From: Aporrectodea caliginosa | Taxonomy: Eukaryota; Annelida; Clitellata; Crassiclitellata; Lumbricidae | Length of the DNA: 64,000 nt | NCBI GenBank assembly: GCA_020284085.1 | Contig: JACEVL010000143.1 | Span: 520,983 to 584,982, forward strand | Reading direction: 5' to 3' | Shown: positions 1 to 9,956 of the stretch, piece by piece | How the letters are laid out: the number at the start of each line of letters is the position of its first letter | Numbering within the stretch: the first letter of the stretch is position 1 | The notes under the pieces: generated by a model | Told to the model about the DNA's origin: nothing | Databases searched by the model: none | The model's input: only the letters and a program-made list of their open reading frames with translations | Program-made: the position numbers and the translations under genes

Positions 1-229
1 AATAATGGAGATATGGTCTAAAGTCATTGTATACAACGCAAAATTAAAATATTTTACGGAACAAAAAAGTTGGGCATTAATGGGTTAATGTTTCGGATGT
101 GTAAGTTGAGGATTGGTGAGTGTTTGGCTTGCAGGAGTGGAGTGTGGATGGAGGGAGGGAATTGCTGGTGGAGGGGAGCGTTGAGTGGTCTTTGATGGAT
201 TGAGGTCGGCAGTCAATTAGACAGCGCGG

Positions 230-402
230 TCTTCACTGACCAGGTTTAGACGGACTTCTGATGATGATGATGATGATGACGTTGATTATAATGATGTTGA
301 TGATGACGACAGTGAAATAGTGAATTGAATGAATCATGACTATAACGCAAATGACAATCGTTGCCACAGTTGGAGTAGTAGTTAGTTGTAGTAGTAATAT
401 TA

Positions 403-439
<37 letters not shown>

Positions 440-455
440 CAAAGACGACGACGAC

Positions 456-486
<31 letters not shown>

Positions 487-490
487 AGTA
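230..490. repeat. GAT/ATG trinucleotide microsatellite cluster
   Basis: Runs of GAT at 258-282, 402-440 and 447-483 are separated by degenerate copies. The serine-rich or isoleucine-rich frames that cross it come from the repeat itself. Confidence 0.85.
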
Positions 491-584
491 TTATTATTAT
501 TTCATTATTATTATTATTTATATAATTTCTTTAATTGCAAAGTACTACTACACATGCTACTGCTACGGTTGTTGCTAATAATCA

Positions 585-695
585 TGATAACGATAACGAT
601 CACACGATCATGATCATGATCGTGATCATATGATCACACGATAGTGATCGCGATCAAAGCAATGATCGTCGTCATCGTCATCGTGATCATGACGG
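585..695. repeat. GATC-rich imperfect palindromic patch
   Basis: ATGATC, GTGATC and CGATCA blocks repeat densely. Many are self-complementary (TGATCA, CGATCG-like), so the patch can form hairpins. No coding potential is seen. Confidence 0.5.
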
Positions 696-1032
696 TGGCT
701 TTGGCGGTAACAATTAGAGAAGAATATTATTGTAATTGCATTAATAGGATTGTTTTATCGCGCTAATTAATGAACGCCGATAGATTAAAATCGCAGAAAT
801 AACCTCAAAAAGCGATGTAGATTATTGTATTGTATTGTCTTGTATTGTATTGTATTTGATCATTTATAATCGTCGTTGTTTTAGTAATTCTGATTTAAAA
901 ATAAATCTGCAATTACTTAAATAAATAGACATCATACATGAATCTGTACAAAAATTGAAAATAACAAGAGCAGCTGCTCCAACACCTTTCTTAAATTATT
1001 GTTCTGTCTATAAGTAACTGAAATTTGGTTGC

Positions 1033-1073
1033 TTAGACACCTCGGTAAAATTTGTGATATTTTTATAAATAAG
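1033..1073 (+). promoter_or_regulatory. two-box promoter-like module
   Basis: TTAGACACC has its CACC at 1038, and TATAAATAAG begins at 1064, 26 bp further on. It is one member of the dispersed module set described in the findings. Confidence 0.45.
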
Positions 1074-1500
1074 AAGGATATCAAAAAACGCATAATGTCA
1101 GTGAACGTAGACTGAGGCAGATAATAAAAACAAAGAATTCAAAGAGATTGATAAAGGAGGACTTTTGAAAGTAGTCCCTCTCTCATAACCTCCAATATCA
1201 CAAGTGCATGATGAATGGCAACTCAAAGAAAGATCTTAAGATAAGTATGATATCCAGTTTTGATCTCGACCATGATTTTGACAAATCCACGGACAAAGTA
1301 AATTCTAATTAAATGATATTTGTAAATTCTTAAGTGTCAGATGAAATGTCTGTACTGCCAAGTGCTTGTGTTGAAACCCCAGAGAGCGAGAGACTGACTT
1401 AAGGGATTTTTGAAGCAACAAATACTCTATACTGCGAGAGGCGCTCAGTAAATTTTTAGATACGAAAAAATACAATAAGTGATTATGAAGGCTCTTTCAA

Positions 1501-1556
1501 TAAGTAAGTAAGTATATCCTTTATTGAAAAACCAACTGCTAACCGCATTTTTGGTT
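1501..1556 (-). repeat. retroelement tail fragment with (TTAC)n end
   Basis: Read on the minus strand, this matches 32775-32838: a GCGGTTAGCAGTTGG block, then a CAATAAAGGATATAC block, then TTAC repeats. A related end lies at 52655-52695. It is probably the 3' tail of a SINE or LINE. Confidence 0.55.
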
Positions 1557-1579
1557 TGGTTTGCATTGTATGGGCCTAC

Positions 1580-1645
1580 ATTTCTGAAATGCCGTCAACG
1601 GAGTATGAGGCTATGATGTCATAAGACGACGTTAAACTTTGGAAT
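1580..1645 (+). repeat. dispersed repeat family R1 (CGTTAAAC type)
   Basis: It carries the family hallmarks: a CGTCAACGG block, then ATGATGTCATAAGACGACG, then GTTAAACTTTGG. The best copies in this family also end in GGATCC. Confidence 0.6.
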
Positions 1646-1694
1646 AATAATAAAACACTGTTTAGAAAAAAGCAATGACATAATAATAATATAT

Positions 1695-1780
1695 GCAATG
1701 CGAACTGTTCGAAATAATTTCTGTCGACGTCAACGGCCTTTGTTGCCGTTAGATGTCGTTAAACTCTGGATCCATTATTA
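1695..1780 (+). repeat. dispersed repeat family R1
   Basis: This is a good copy: AACTGTTCGAAATAATTTCT, TCGACGTCAACGGCCTTTG, then TGTCGTTAAACTCTGGATCC. The same AACTGTTCGAAATAATT lead also precedes the promoter-like module at 16287. Confidence 0.7.
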
Positions 1781-1813
1781 TGTCAAGGGAGCGGTTAGAA
1801 CTGATTAAATAAT

Positions 1814-1850
1814 TATACACCTCTTTTAAGTGCATCATTCGGTTTATAAG
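1814..1850 (+). promoter_or_regulatory. two-box promoter-like module
   Basis: CACCTCTTTTAAG starts at 1818 and TATAAGTAAAA at 1845, a spacing of 27 bp. It is closely related to the copy at 16287-16323. Confidence 0.5.
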
Positions 1851-1869
1851 TAAAATCAGATGTTATGTT

Positions 1870-2215
1870 TAAAATGCCATCCCCCTCGGGGCGCCGTTCG
1901 AGCAACTGCCTCAGAAGTTTCACTCGACGGCGTGGATGTCCGATGCGTACGCCTTGACGGGGCGAGGGGCTTCAGCCGATCCTGACATCTGGCCAGCCAG
2001 GGAAGATGAGCTTCAGCCCGGTCTGACTCCTGGCCAAGCGGAGACGAGGATCGGTGACCAAGTACGCAAGGGCAAAGTTACCTCCGCCACTGAAACGTTC
2101 GTGCATTGCACCTCGCGTGCTTTGTGCCAGTCGCAGTGCCAGTCCCAAGCCTGGAAGAAGGAGGAGGGCGACGCTAAGGGTCTTTGTTACCATACAGTTA
2201 GTCGTTAACTAGTCC
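1870..2215 (+). repeat. long GC-rich copy of dispersed family R2
   Basis: The 3' part (2128-2210) has the R2 core: GTCCCAAGCCTGGA, GGAGGAGGGCGACGCTAA, GTCTTTGTTACC and GTCGTTAAC. The upstream 260 bp is far more GC-rich than its surroundings and is probably the 5' part of the same retroelement. From memory, the CCAAGCC-GGATAAA-GGAGGG string resembles a conserved block of RTE-type elements in other animals; this is not verified. A 90-residue frame crosses it but has no recognisable domain. Confidence 0.5.
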
Positions 2216-2242
2216 AAAAGAAAGAAAGTTTAAAATGCCACA

Positions 2243-2313
2243 AATAATCTTTGTCGGCAGAAACGGCCTTTGTTGTCATAAGCTGCCGTTAAACTGAGGA
2301 TCCAATCCAATCG
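2243..2313 (+). repeat. dispersed repeat family R1
   Basis: TCTTTGTCGGCAGAAACGG, CCTTTGTTGTCATAAGCTGC and GTTAAACTGAGGATCC are all present in order. The copies at 12424-12500 and 45707-45790 match it on the other strand. Confidence 0.75.
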
Positions 2314-2384
2314 AAGTTGCATCTTCCTATCCGCCTCAAATTGCAGAGATAGTCATTGTCCTATAATACACAAATTACTGTTGA

Positions 2385-2445
2385 AAAAAAAATTCTGTCA
2401 ACGGCCTTTGCTGTCATAAGATGTCGTTAACCACTGGATCAATCA
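2385..2445 (+). repeat. dispersed repeat family R1, shorter copy
   Basis: TTCTGTCAACGGCCTTTGCT, then ATAAGATGTCGTTAACCACT and GGATC. The 5' part is missing. Confidence 0.65.
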
Positions 2446-2475
2446 AATGGCGTCAGAACTCAGCCACGCTCCTGT

Positions 2476-2580
2476 CTGTGGAAGTACCAGTCCCAAGACC
2501 GGAGAAAAGAGGAGGACGACGCTAATCATCTTTGTTATGACAGTGTCGTTATGCAGTAACAACAGCAACTAACCAAGCTG
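2476..2580 (+). repeat. dispersed repeat family R2
   Basis: It has CCAGTCCCAAGACCGGAGAA, then AGGAGGACGACGCTAATCAT and a GTGTCGTTA...CAGCAACTAACC end. It is diverged from the better copy at 43972-44052. Confidence 0.65.
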
Positions 2581-2629
2581 TTTTAAGGCAAAATAATTTC
2601 TGCCGATTTAAATGACGAGGCAACAATCG

Positions 2630-2735
2630 ATTGTCCTGAACAATTGTGAGTGCAGGACTTGCTCAAGGTCCCCACACAGTAAATGTCTCAGGGGATGGGG
2701 GGGGGCGAACCCACACTCTCCGCGTTAATATAGTA
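2630..2735 (-). mobile_element. tRNA-type SINE fragment (SINE-3)
   Basis: On the minus strand it reads TGTGGGTTCG (a B-box-like block), a C run, then CTGTGTGGGGACCTTGAGCA and AGTCCTGCACTCACAATTG. The copy at 34059-34300 shares this body. Confidence 0.55.
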
Positions 2736-2739
2736 ATGA

Positions 2740-3520
2740 ATTTTTTTTATTTTTTTATTTTTTATAATTGCATGGCGACATCTTATGCCTGGCATTAACG
2801 ACGACTTTTCAGACTTTTCAGATTGCAGAATAAAAGTTTACAAGAAGTAGATGCGATTACGCCTGTGAACGATTAATATATTGTGTACAATGCCTGTGTT
2901 TTAAAGGTGTCTACAATCGAATAAATACATGTAGATCGAAATTCTAAATGTATCTGGGGCATCGCAAAGTTAGACCATAATACATCCGCCTACAAACGAG
3001 ACACTCTGCATTGAGTACGTATAAATATCTCAGGGCATTCATTATAAGATTCTGTAGCTCCTACGCAAAATTGCCCTGTTTGAACTGCCCACCCTGTCTC
3101 AGATCTTTGTATATCTCTGCCTCATCTATTCCTGGTCGCTGGTCCCTCCAATCGGCTGCACATGCATGGTATCCTTCGTCTCTCGAGCTAGATCGCCCAC
3201 AATCCAGCACAGAAGTTATGTTATGTCATTTCTGATCAATAGACTGCAATGCAACAGTTACCTGCCAGCAAGAAGAAGAAGAGCAGCCCCATAGAGAGAC
3301 GATTAACAAATCGGAAATTAAAATTATATACATGTAATCAAACAAACCACCACGACGTATGAAATGCAGTGACAAGCACAACGAATAGTAATATGCAGGT
3401 AAACGAGATTCAACTGGTTAGAGCGGTCGCCGTGCAACGCAAAGTGTACGTGATCGAGACGCTTACTTCGCATGTATTACCAATCTCTTGACGATTTCAC
3501 ATGGACTACCTTAACCTCAA
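2740..3520. other. intergenic stretch
   Basis: No gene is recognisable. It contains a T-rich run (2737-2765), a minus-strand promoter-like module (2871-2913) and a tRNA A-box-like string at 3416-3436 (CTGGTTAGAGCGGTCGCC). It ends with the TGACGATTTCACATGGACT flank that also precedes the other minisatellite arrays. Confidence 0.55.
2871..2913 (-). promoter_or_regulatory. two-box promoter-like module
   Basis: On the minus strand GTAGACACCTTTAAAAC has its CACC at 2909, and TATATTAATC begins at 2880, a spacing of 29 bp. Confidence 0.4.
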
Positions 3521-3524
3521 CCGT

Positions 3525-6500
3525 CCAATTCGCTCTTTCTCCCTTTCCTCCAATTCGCTCTCTTCCTCCCCTTTCCTCCAATTCGCTCTCTTCCTCCAAT
3601 TCGCTCTTCCTTCCTTTCCTCCAATTCTATCACTTCCTTCCTTTCCTCCAATTCGCTCTTCCTCCCTTTCCTCCAATTCGCTCTCTACCTCCCTTTTCTC
3701 CAATTCGCTCTTCCTCCCTTTCCTACAATTCGCTCTCTTCCTCCCTTTCCTCCAATTCGCTTTTCCTCCCTTTCCTCCAATTCGCTCTGTCCTCCCTTTC
3801 CTCCAATTCGCTCTCTTCCTCCCTTTCCTCCAATTCGCTCTTCCTCCTTTCCTCCAATTCGCTCTCCTCCTTCCTCCTTTCCTCCAATTCGCTCTCTTCC
3901 TCCCTTTCCTCCAATTCGCTCTCTTCCTCCCTTTTCTCCAATTCGCTCTTCCTCCCTTTCCTCCAATTCGCTCTTCCTCCCTTTCCTCCAATTCGCTCTT
4001 CCTCCCTTTCCTCCAATTCGCTCCCTTCCTCCCTTTCCTCCAATTCGCTCTTCCTCCCTTTCCTCCAATTCGCTCTTCCTCCCTTTCCTCCAATTCGCTC
4101 TCTTCCTCCCTTTCCTCTCCAATTCGCTCTTCCTCCCTTTCCTCCAATTCGCTCCCTTCCTCCCTTTCCTCCAATTCGCTCTCTTCCTCCCTTTCCTCCA
4201 ATTCGCTCTCTTCCTCCCTTTCCTCCCAATTCGCTCTCTTCCTCCCTTTCCTCCAATTCGCTCTCTTCCTCCTTTTCCTCCAATTCGCTCTCTTCCTCCC
4301 TTTCCTCCAATTCGCTCTTCCTCCCTTTCCTCCAATTCGCTCTTCCTCCCTTTCCTCCAATTCGCTCTCTTCCTCCCTTTCCTCCAATTCGCTCTCTTCC
4401 TCCCTTTCCTCCAATTCGCTCTCTTCCTCCCTTTCCTCAATTCGCTTCGCTCTTCCTTCCTCCCTCTTCCTCCCTTTCGCAATTCGCTCCTCCTCCCTTT
4501 CCTCCAATTCGCTCTCCCTTCCTCCCCTTTCCTCCAATTCGCTCTCTTCCTCCCTTTCCTCCAATTCGCTCTCTTCCTCCCTTTCCTCCAATTCGCTCTT
4601 CCTCCCTTTCCTCCAATTCGCTCTTCCTCCCTTTCCCTCCAATTCGCTCTCTTCCTCCCTTTTCTCCATTTCGCTCTCTTTCTCCCTTTCCTCCAATTCG
4701 CTCTTCCTCCCTTTCCTCAATTCGCTCTCTTCCTCCCTTTCCTCCAATTCGCTCTCTTCCTCCCTTTCCTCCAATTCGCTCTCTCCTTTCCCTTTCCTCC
4801 AATTCTCCAATTCGCTCTTCCTCCCTTTCCTCCAATTCGCTCTTCCTCCCTTTCCTCCAATTCGCTCTCTTCCTCCTTTCCTCCAATTCGCTCTTCCTCC
4901 CTTTCCTCCAATTCGCTCTCTTCCTCCCTTTCCTCCAATTCGCTCCTCTTCATCTCCTTTCCTCCCTTTCCTCAATCTCTCTTCCTCCCTTTCCTCCAAT
5001 TCGCTCTCTTCCTCCCTTTCCTCCAATTCGCTTTTCTCCAATTCGCTCTCTTCCTCCCTTTCCTCCAATTCGCTCTCTTCCTCCCTTTCCTCCAATTCGC
5101 TCCTTCTCTTCCTCCCTTTCCTCCTCCAATTCGCTCTCTTCCTCCCTTTCCTCCAATTCGCTCTCTTCCTCCCTTTCCTCAATTCGCTCTTCCTCCCTTT
5201 CCTCCAATTCGCTCTTCCTCCCTTTCCTCCAATTCGCTCCTCCTTCCTCCCTTTCCTCCAATTCGCTCTTCCTCCCTTTCCTCCAATTCGCTCTTCCTCC
5301 CTTTCCTCCAATTCGCTCTTCCTCCCTTTCCTCCAATTCGCTCTTCCTCCCTTTCCTCCAATTCGCTCTTCCTCCCTTTCCTCCAATTCGCTCTTCCTCC
5401 CTTTCCTCCAATTCGCTCTTCCTCCCTTTCCTCCAATTCGCTCTTCCTCCCTTTCCTCCAATTCGCTCTTCCTCCCTTTCCTCCAATTCGCTCTTCCTCC
5501 CCTTTCCTCCCAATTCGCTCTTCCTCCCTTTCCTCCAATTCGCTCTCTTCCTCCCTTTCCTCCAATTCGCTCTTCCTCCCTTTCCTCCAATTCGCTCTTC
5601 CTCCCTTTCCTCCAATTCGCTCTTCCTCCCTTTCCTCCAATTCGCTCTTCCTCCCTTTCCTCCAATTCGCTCTCTTCCTCCCTTTCCTCCAATTCGCTCT
5701 CTTCCTCCCTTTCCTCCAATTCGCTCTCTTCCTCCCTTTCCTCCAATTCGCTCTTCCTCCCTTTCCTCCAATTCGCTCTTCCTCCCTTTCCTCCAATTCG
5801 CTCTTCCTCCCTTTCCTCCAATTCGCTCTTCCTCCCTTTCCTCCAATTCGCTCTTCCTCCCTTTCCTCCAATTCGCTCTTCCTCCTTTCCTCCAATTCGC
5901 TCTTCCTCCCTTTCCTCCAATTCGCTCTTCCTCCCTTTCCTCCAATTCGCTCTTCCTCCCTTTCCTCCAATTCGCTCTTCCTCCCTTTCCTCCAATTCGC
6001 TCTTCCTCCCTTTCCTCCAATTCGCTCTTCCTCCCTTTCCTCCAATTCGCTCTTCCTCCCTTTCCTCCAATTCGCTCTCTTCCTCCCTTTCCTCCAATTC
6101 GCTCTTCCTCCCTTTCTCAATTCCCTTTCCTCCCTTTCGCTCGCTTCCTCTCCCTTTCCTCCAATTCGCTCTTCCTCCCTTTCCTCCAATTCGCTCTCTT
6201 CCTCCCTTTCCTCCAATTCGCTCTCTTCCTCCCTTTCCTCCAATTCGCTCTTCCTCCCTTTCCTCCAATTCGCTCTCTTCCTCCCTTTCCTCCAATTCGC
6301 TCTCTTCCTCCCTTTCCTCCAATTCGCTCTCTTCCTCCCTTTCCTTCAATTCGCTCTCTTCCTCCCTTTCCTCCAATTCGCTCTTCCTCCCTTTCCTCCA
6401 ATTCGCTCTCTTCCTCCCTTTCCTCCAATTCGCTCTCTTCCTCCCTTTCCTCCAATTTCTCTCTTCCTCCCTTTCCTCCAATTCGCTCTTCCTCCCTTTC

Positions 6501-9366
6501 CTCCAATTCGCTCTTCCTCCCTTTCCTCCAATTCGCTCTTCCTCCCTTTCCTCAATTCGCTCTTCCTCCCTTTCCTCCAATTCGCTCTCTTCCTCCCTTT
6601 CCTCCAATTCGCTCTCTTCCTCCCTTTCCTCCAATTCGCTCTCTTCCTCCCTTTCCTCCAATTCGCTCTTCCTCCCTTTCCTCCAATTCGCTCTCTTCCT
6701 CCTTTCCTCCAATTCGCTCTCTTCCTCCCTTTCCTCTAATTCGCTCTCTTCCTCCCTTTCCTCAATTCGCTCTTCCTCCCTTTCCTCCAATTCGCTCTTC
6801 CTCCCTTTCCTCCAATTCGCTCTCTTCTTCTCTTTCCTCCAATTCGCTCTCTTCCTCCCTTTCCTCCAATTCGCTCTTCCTCCCTTTCCTCCAATTCGCT
6901 CTCTTCCTCCCTTTCCTCCAATTCGCTCTCTTCCTCCCTTTCCTCCAATTCGCTCTCTTCCTCCCTTTCCTCCAATTCGCTCTCTTCCTCCCTTTCCTCC
7001 AATTCGCTCTCTTCCTCCCTTTCCTCCAATTCGCTCTCTTCCTCCCTTTCCTCCAATTCGCTCTCTTCCTCCCTTTCCTCCAATTCGCTCTCTTCCTCTC
7101 TTTCCTCAATTCAATTCCTCTCTTCCTCTCTCTTTTCCTCCAATTCGCTCTTCCTCCCTTTCCTCCAATTCGCTCTTCCTCCCTTTCCTCCAATTCGCTC
7201 TTCCTCCCTTTCCTCCAATTCGCTCTTCCTCCCTTTCCTCCAATTCGCTCTCTTCCTCCCTTTCCTCCAATTCGCTCTCTTCCTCCCTTTCCTCCAATTC
7301 GCTCTTCCTCCCTTTCCTCCAATTCGCTCTTCCTCCCTTTCCTCAATTTCGCTCTTCCTCCCTTTCCTCCAATTCGCTCTTCCTCCCTTTCCTCCAATTC
7401 GCTCTTCCTCCCTTTCCTCCAATTCGCTCTTCCTCCCTTTCCTCCAATTCGCTCTTCCTCCCTTTCCTCCATTCGCTCCTTCGCTCCCTCCTCCCTTTCC
7501 TCCATTTCGCTCTCTTCCTCCCTTTCCTCCAATTCGCTCTTCCTCCTTTCCTCCAATTCGCTCTTCCTCCCTTTCCTCAATTCGCTCTTCCTCCCTTTCC
7601 TCCAATTCGCTCTCTTCCTCCCTTTCCTCCAATTCGCTCTTCCTCCCTTTCCTCCAATTCGCTCTTCCTCCCTTTCCTCCAATTCGCTCTTCCTCCCTTT
7701 CCTCCAATTCGCGCTCTTCCTCCCTTTCCTCCAATTCGCTCTTCCTCCCTTTCCTCCAATTCGCTCTTCCTCCCTTTCCTCCAATTCGCTCTTCCTCCCT
7801 TTCCTCCAATTCGCTCTTCCTCCCTTTCCTCCAATTCGCTCTCTTCCTCCCTTTCCTCCAATTCGCTCTTCCTCCCTTTCCTCCAATTCGCTCTTCCTCC
7901 CTTTCCTCCAATTCGCTCTTCCTCCCTTTCCTCCAATTCGCTCTCTTTCTCCTTTTCCTCCAATTCGCTCTCTTCCTCCCTTTCCTTCCAATTCGCTCTC
8001 TTCCTCCCTTTCCTCCAATTCGCTCTCTTCCTCCCTTTCCTCCAATTCGCTCTCTTTCTCCCTTTCCTCCAATTCGCTCTCTTCCTCCCTTTCCTCCAAT
8101 TCGCTCTCTTCCTCCCTTTCCTCCAATTCGCTCTCTTCCTCCCTTTTCCTCCAATTCGCTCTTCCTCCCTTTCCTCCAATTCGCTCTCTTCCTTCCTTTC
8201 ATCCAATTCGCTCTTCCTCCCTTTCCTCCAATTCGCTCTCTTCCTCCCTTTCCTCCAATTCGCTCTCTTCCTCCCTTTCCTCCAATTCGCTCTCTTCCTC
8301 CCTTTCCTCCAATTCGCTCTCTTCCTCCCTTTCCTCCAATTCGCTCTCTTCCTCCCTTTCCTCCAATTCGCTCTCTTCCTCCCTTTCCTCCAATTCGCTC
8401 TCTTCCTCCCTCTTCCTCCGTATTCGCTCTCTTCCTCCCTTTCCTCCAATTCGCTCTCTTCCTCCCTTTCCTCCAATTCGCTCTTCCTCCCTTTTCCTCC
8501 AATTCGCGCTCTTCCTCCCTTTCCTCCAATTCGCTCTTCCTCCCTTTCCTCCAATTCGCTCTCTTCCTCCCTTTCCTCAATTCGCTCTCTTCCTCCCTTT
8601 CCTCCAATTGGCTCTCTTCCTCCCTTTCCTCCAATTGGCTCTCTTCCTCCCTTTCCTCCAATTCGCTCTCTTCCTCCCTTTCCTCCAATTCGCTCTCTTC
8701 CTCCCTTTCCTCCAATTCGCTCTCTTCCTGCCTTTCCTCCAATTCGCTCTCTTCCTCCCTTTCCTCCAATTTGCTCTCTTCCTCCCTTTTCTCCAATTCG
8801 CTCTCTTTCTCCCTTTCCTCCAATTCGCTCTCTTCCTGCCTTTCCTCCAATTCGCTCTCTTCCTCCCTTTCCTCCAATTCGCTCTCTTCCTCTCTTTCCT
8901 CCAATTCGCTCTCTTCCTCCTTTTCCTCCAATTCGCTCTCTTCCTCCCTTTCCTCCAATTCGCTCTCTTCCTCCCTTTACTCCAATTCGCTCTCTTCCTC
9001 CCTTTCCTCCAATTCGCTCTCTTTCTCACTTTCCTCCAATTCGATCTCTTCCTCCCTTTCCTCCAATTCGCTATCTTCCTCCCTTTCCTCCAATTCGCTC
9101 TCTTCCTCCCTTACCTCCAATTCGCTCTCTTCCTCCCTTTTCTCCAATTCGCTCTCTTCCTCCCTTTCCTCCAATTCGCTCTCTTTCTCTCTTTCCTCCA
9201 ATTCGCTCTCTTTCTCCCTTTCCTCCAATTCGCTCTCTTCCTCCCTTTCCTCCAATTCGCTCTCTTCCTGCCTTTCCTCCAATTCGATCTCTTCCTCCCT
9301 TACCTCCAATTCGCTCTCTTCCTCCCTTTCCTCCAATTCACTCTCTTCCTCCCTTTCCTCCAATTA
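3525..9366. repeat. giant minisatellite array 1 (25/27-bp unit)
   Basis: About 5.8 kb of head-to-tail units built on CTTCCTCCCTTTCCTCCAAT followed by TCGCT, roughly 225 copies. The unit is 25 bp (GCTCTTCC) or 27 bp (GCTCTCTTCC), the difference being one CT. Rare 22-26 bp variants also occur. The 5' and middle parts mix 25 and 27 bp and are strongly homogenised. The last 750 bp (8600-9366) is almost all 27-bp units with many private substitutions. The plus strand is nearly pure pyrimidine apart from AATTCG. Neither strand contains stops in most phases, so open frames of up to 2010 residues arise with no coding meaning. The left flank TGACGATTTCACATG is shared with arrays 2 and 3; array 4 has a close variant. 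Confidence 0.97.
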
Positions 9367-9655
9367 GCTATCATTAAGCAAATCGTTAAACTACATGACT
9401 GCTTTTACTGCACCGTGCTTTCGAGGTGTTTCTCGACTGAATATTTAATGTTCTGGTCGTCCACTGGAGAGAAGTGGAAAATCCAGGACGAAGTATGTTA
9501 TTAACTGGAATGCGGAAGAGTTGGCTGTGTAAGTCAGGCAACAACATTAATTACTTTTTTAGTTTAAATGGTCTGATAAGGGAAGTGATATGACGTGACT
9601 AAATTTTTATTAATTTTATTTTGCAATAAAATGTCAGTTGTTGGTTAGTTGCTGT

Positions 9656-9676
9656 TTAACCCTCAATGGGTCCTTG
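9656..9676 (+). repeat. piggyBac left end: TTAA plus 17-bp inverted repeat
   Basis: TTAA at 9656-9659 is followed by CCCTCAATGGGTCCTTG. A second GGTCCTTGGGG with a GCACCCC block lies about 25-40 bp further in (9695-9719), so this end carries a partial duplication of the terminal motif. Confidence 0.93.
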
Positions 9677-9806
9677 TCAGAAAGTTACGTTCCAGGTCCT
9701 TGGGGTTCAAATGCACCCCTAAGTGTTTGAGAATATAAATCAACGATACGCTCTGTCTACCGGTAATCGAATACCATGTATTTTATATAAACATACTGTT
9801 CAATGT

Positions 9807-9893
9807 TTTATTTATTTATTTATTTATTCAACACATTTATATAGCGCCCCTTCAGGAAATAAACCGACTCAGAGGCGCTCTCTGCGCTGGACT
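9807..9893 (-). mobile_element. SINE-1 tail fragment inside the piggyBac 3' region
   Basis: A (TTTA)n run is followed by TATAGCGCCCCTTCAGGAAA and ACTCAGAGGCGCTC. This is the 3' tail of the SINE-1 family seen complete at 53621-53858. It lies between the transposase stop and the left inverted repeat, so it either inserted into this element or was carried by it. Confidence 0.6.
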
Positions 9894-9956
9894 AGTCGAT
9901 GGTAAGATATGCCATACGGCCAACATATTACACCAGTTAACAAATGACATAATTAT

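Larger units (their letters stand above)
1..1500. other. intergenic stretch, no gene seen
   Basis: No convincing exon, RNA gene or intact mobile element is visible. The stretch holds GAT/ATG microsatellites (230-490), a GATC-rich partly palindromic patch (585-695), a short run of TGTAT repeats (825-855) and one two-box promoter-like module (1033-1073). The rest is AT-rich sequence I do not recognise. Confidence 0.6.

Noticed and set aside
1936..2208. A 90-residue plus-strand protein
   Set aside because: It overlaps the R2 repeat core at its 3' half, has no recognisable domain and no relatives among the other R2 copies.
3525..9366. A CRISPR-like array
   Set aside because: The repeats are directly adjacent with no unique spacers, and the sequence is eukaryotic.
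3472..9504. Open frames of up to 2010 residues on both strands, apparently coding Ser/Leu/Pro-rich or Glu/Arg-rich repeat proteins
   Set aside because: The 25/27-bp unit has no stop codon in most phases on either strand, so overlapping long frames exist in several frames at once. Unit lengths that are not multiples of 3 shift the phase every few repeats, and there is no start or splice context.
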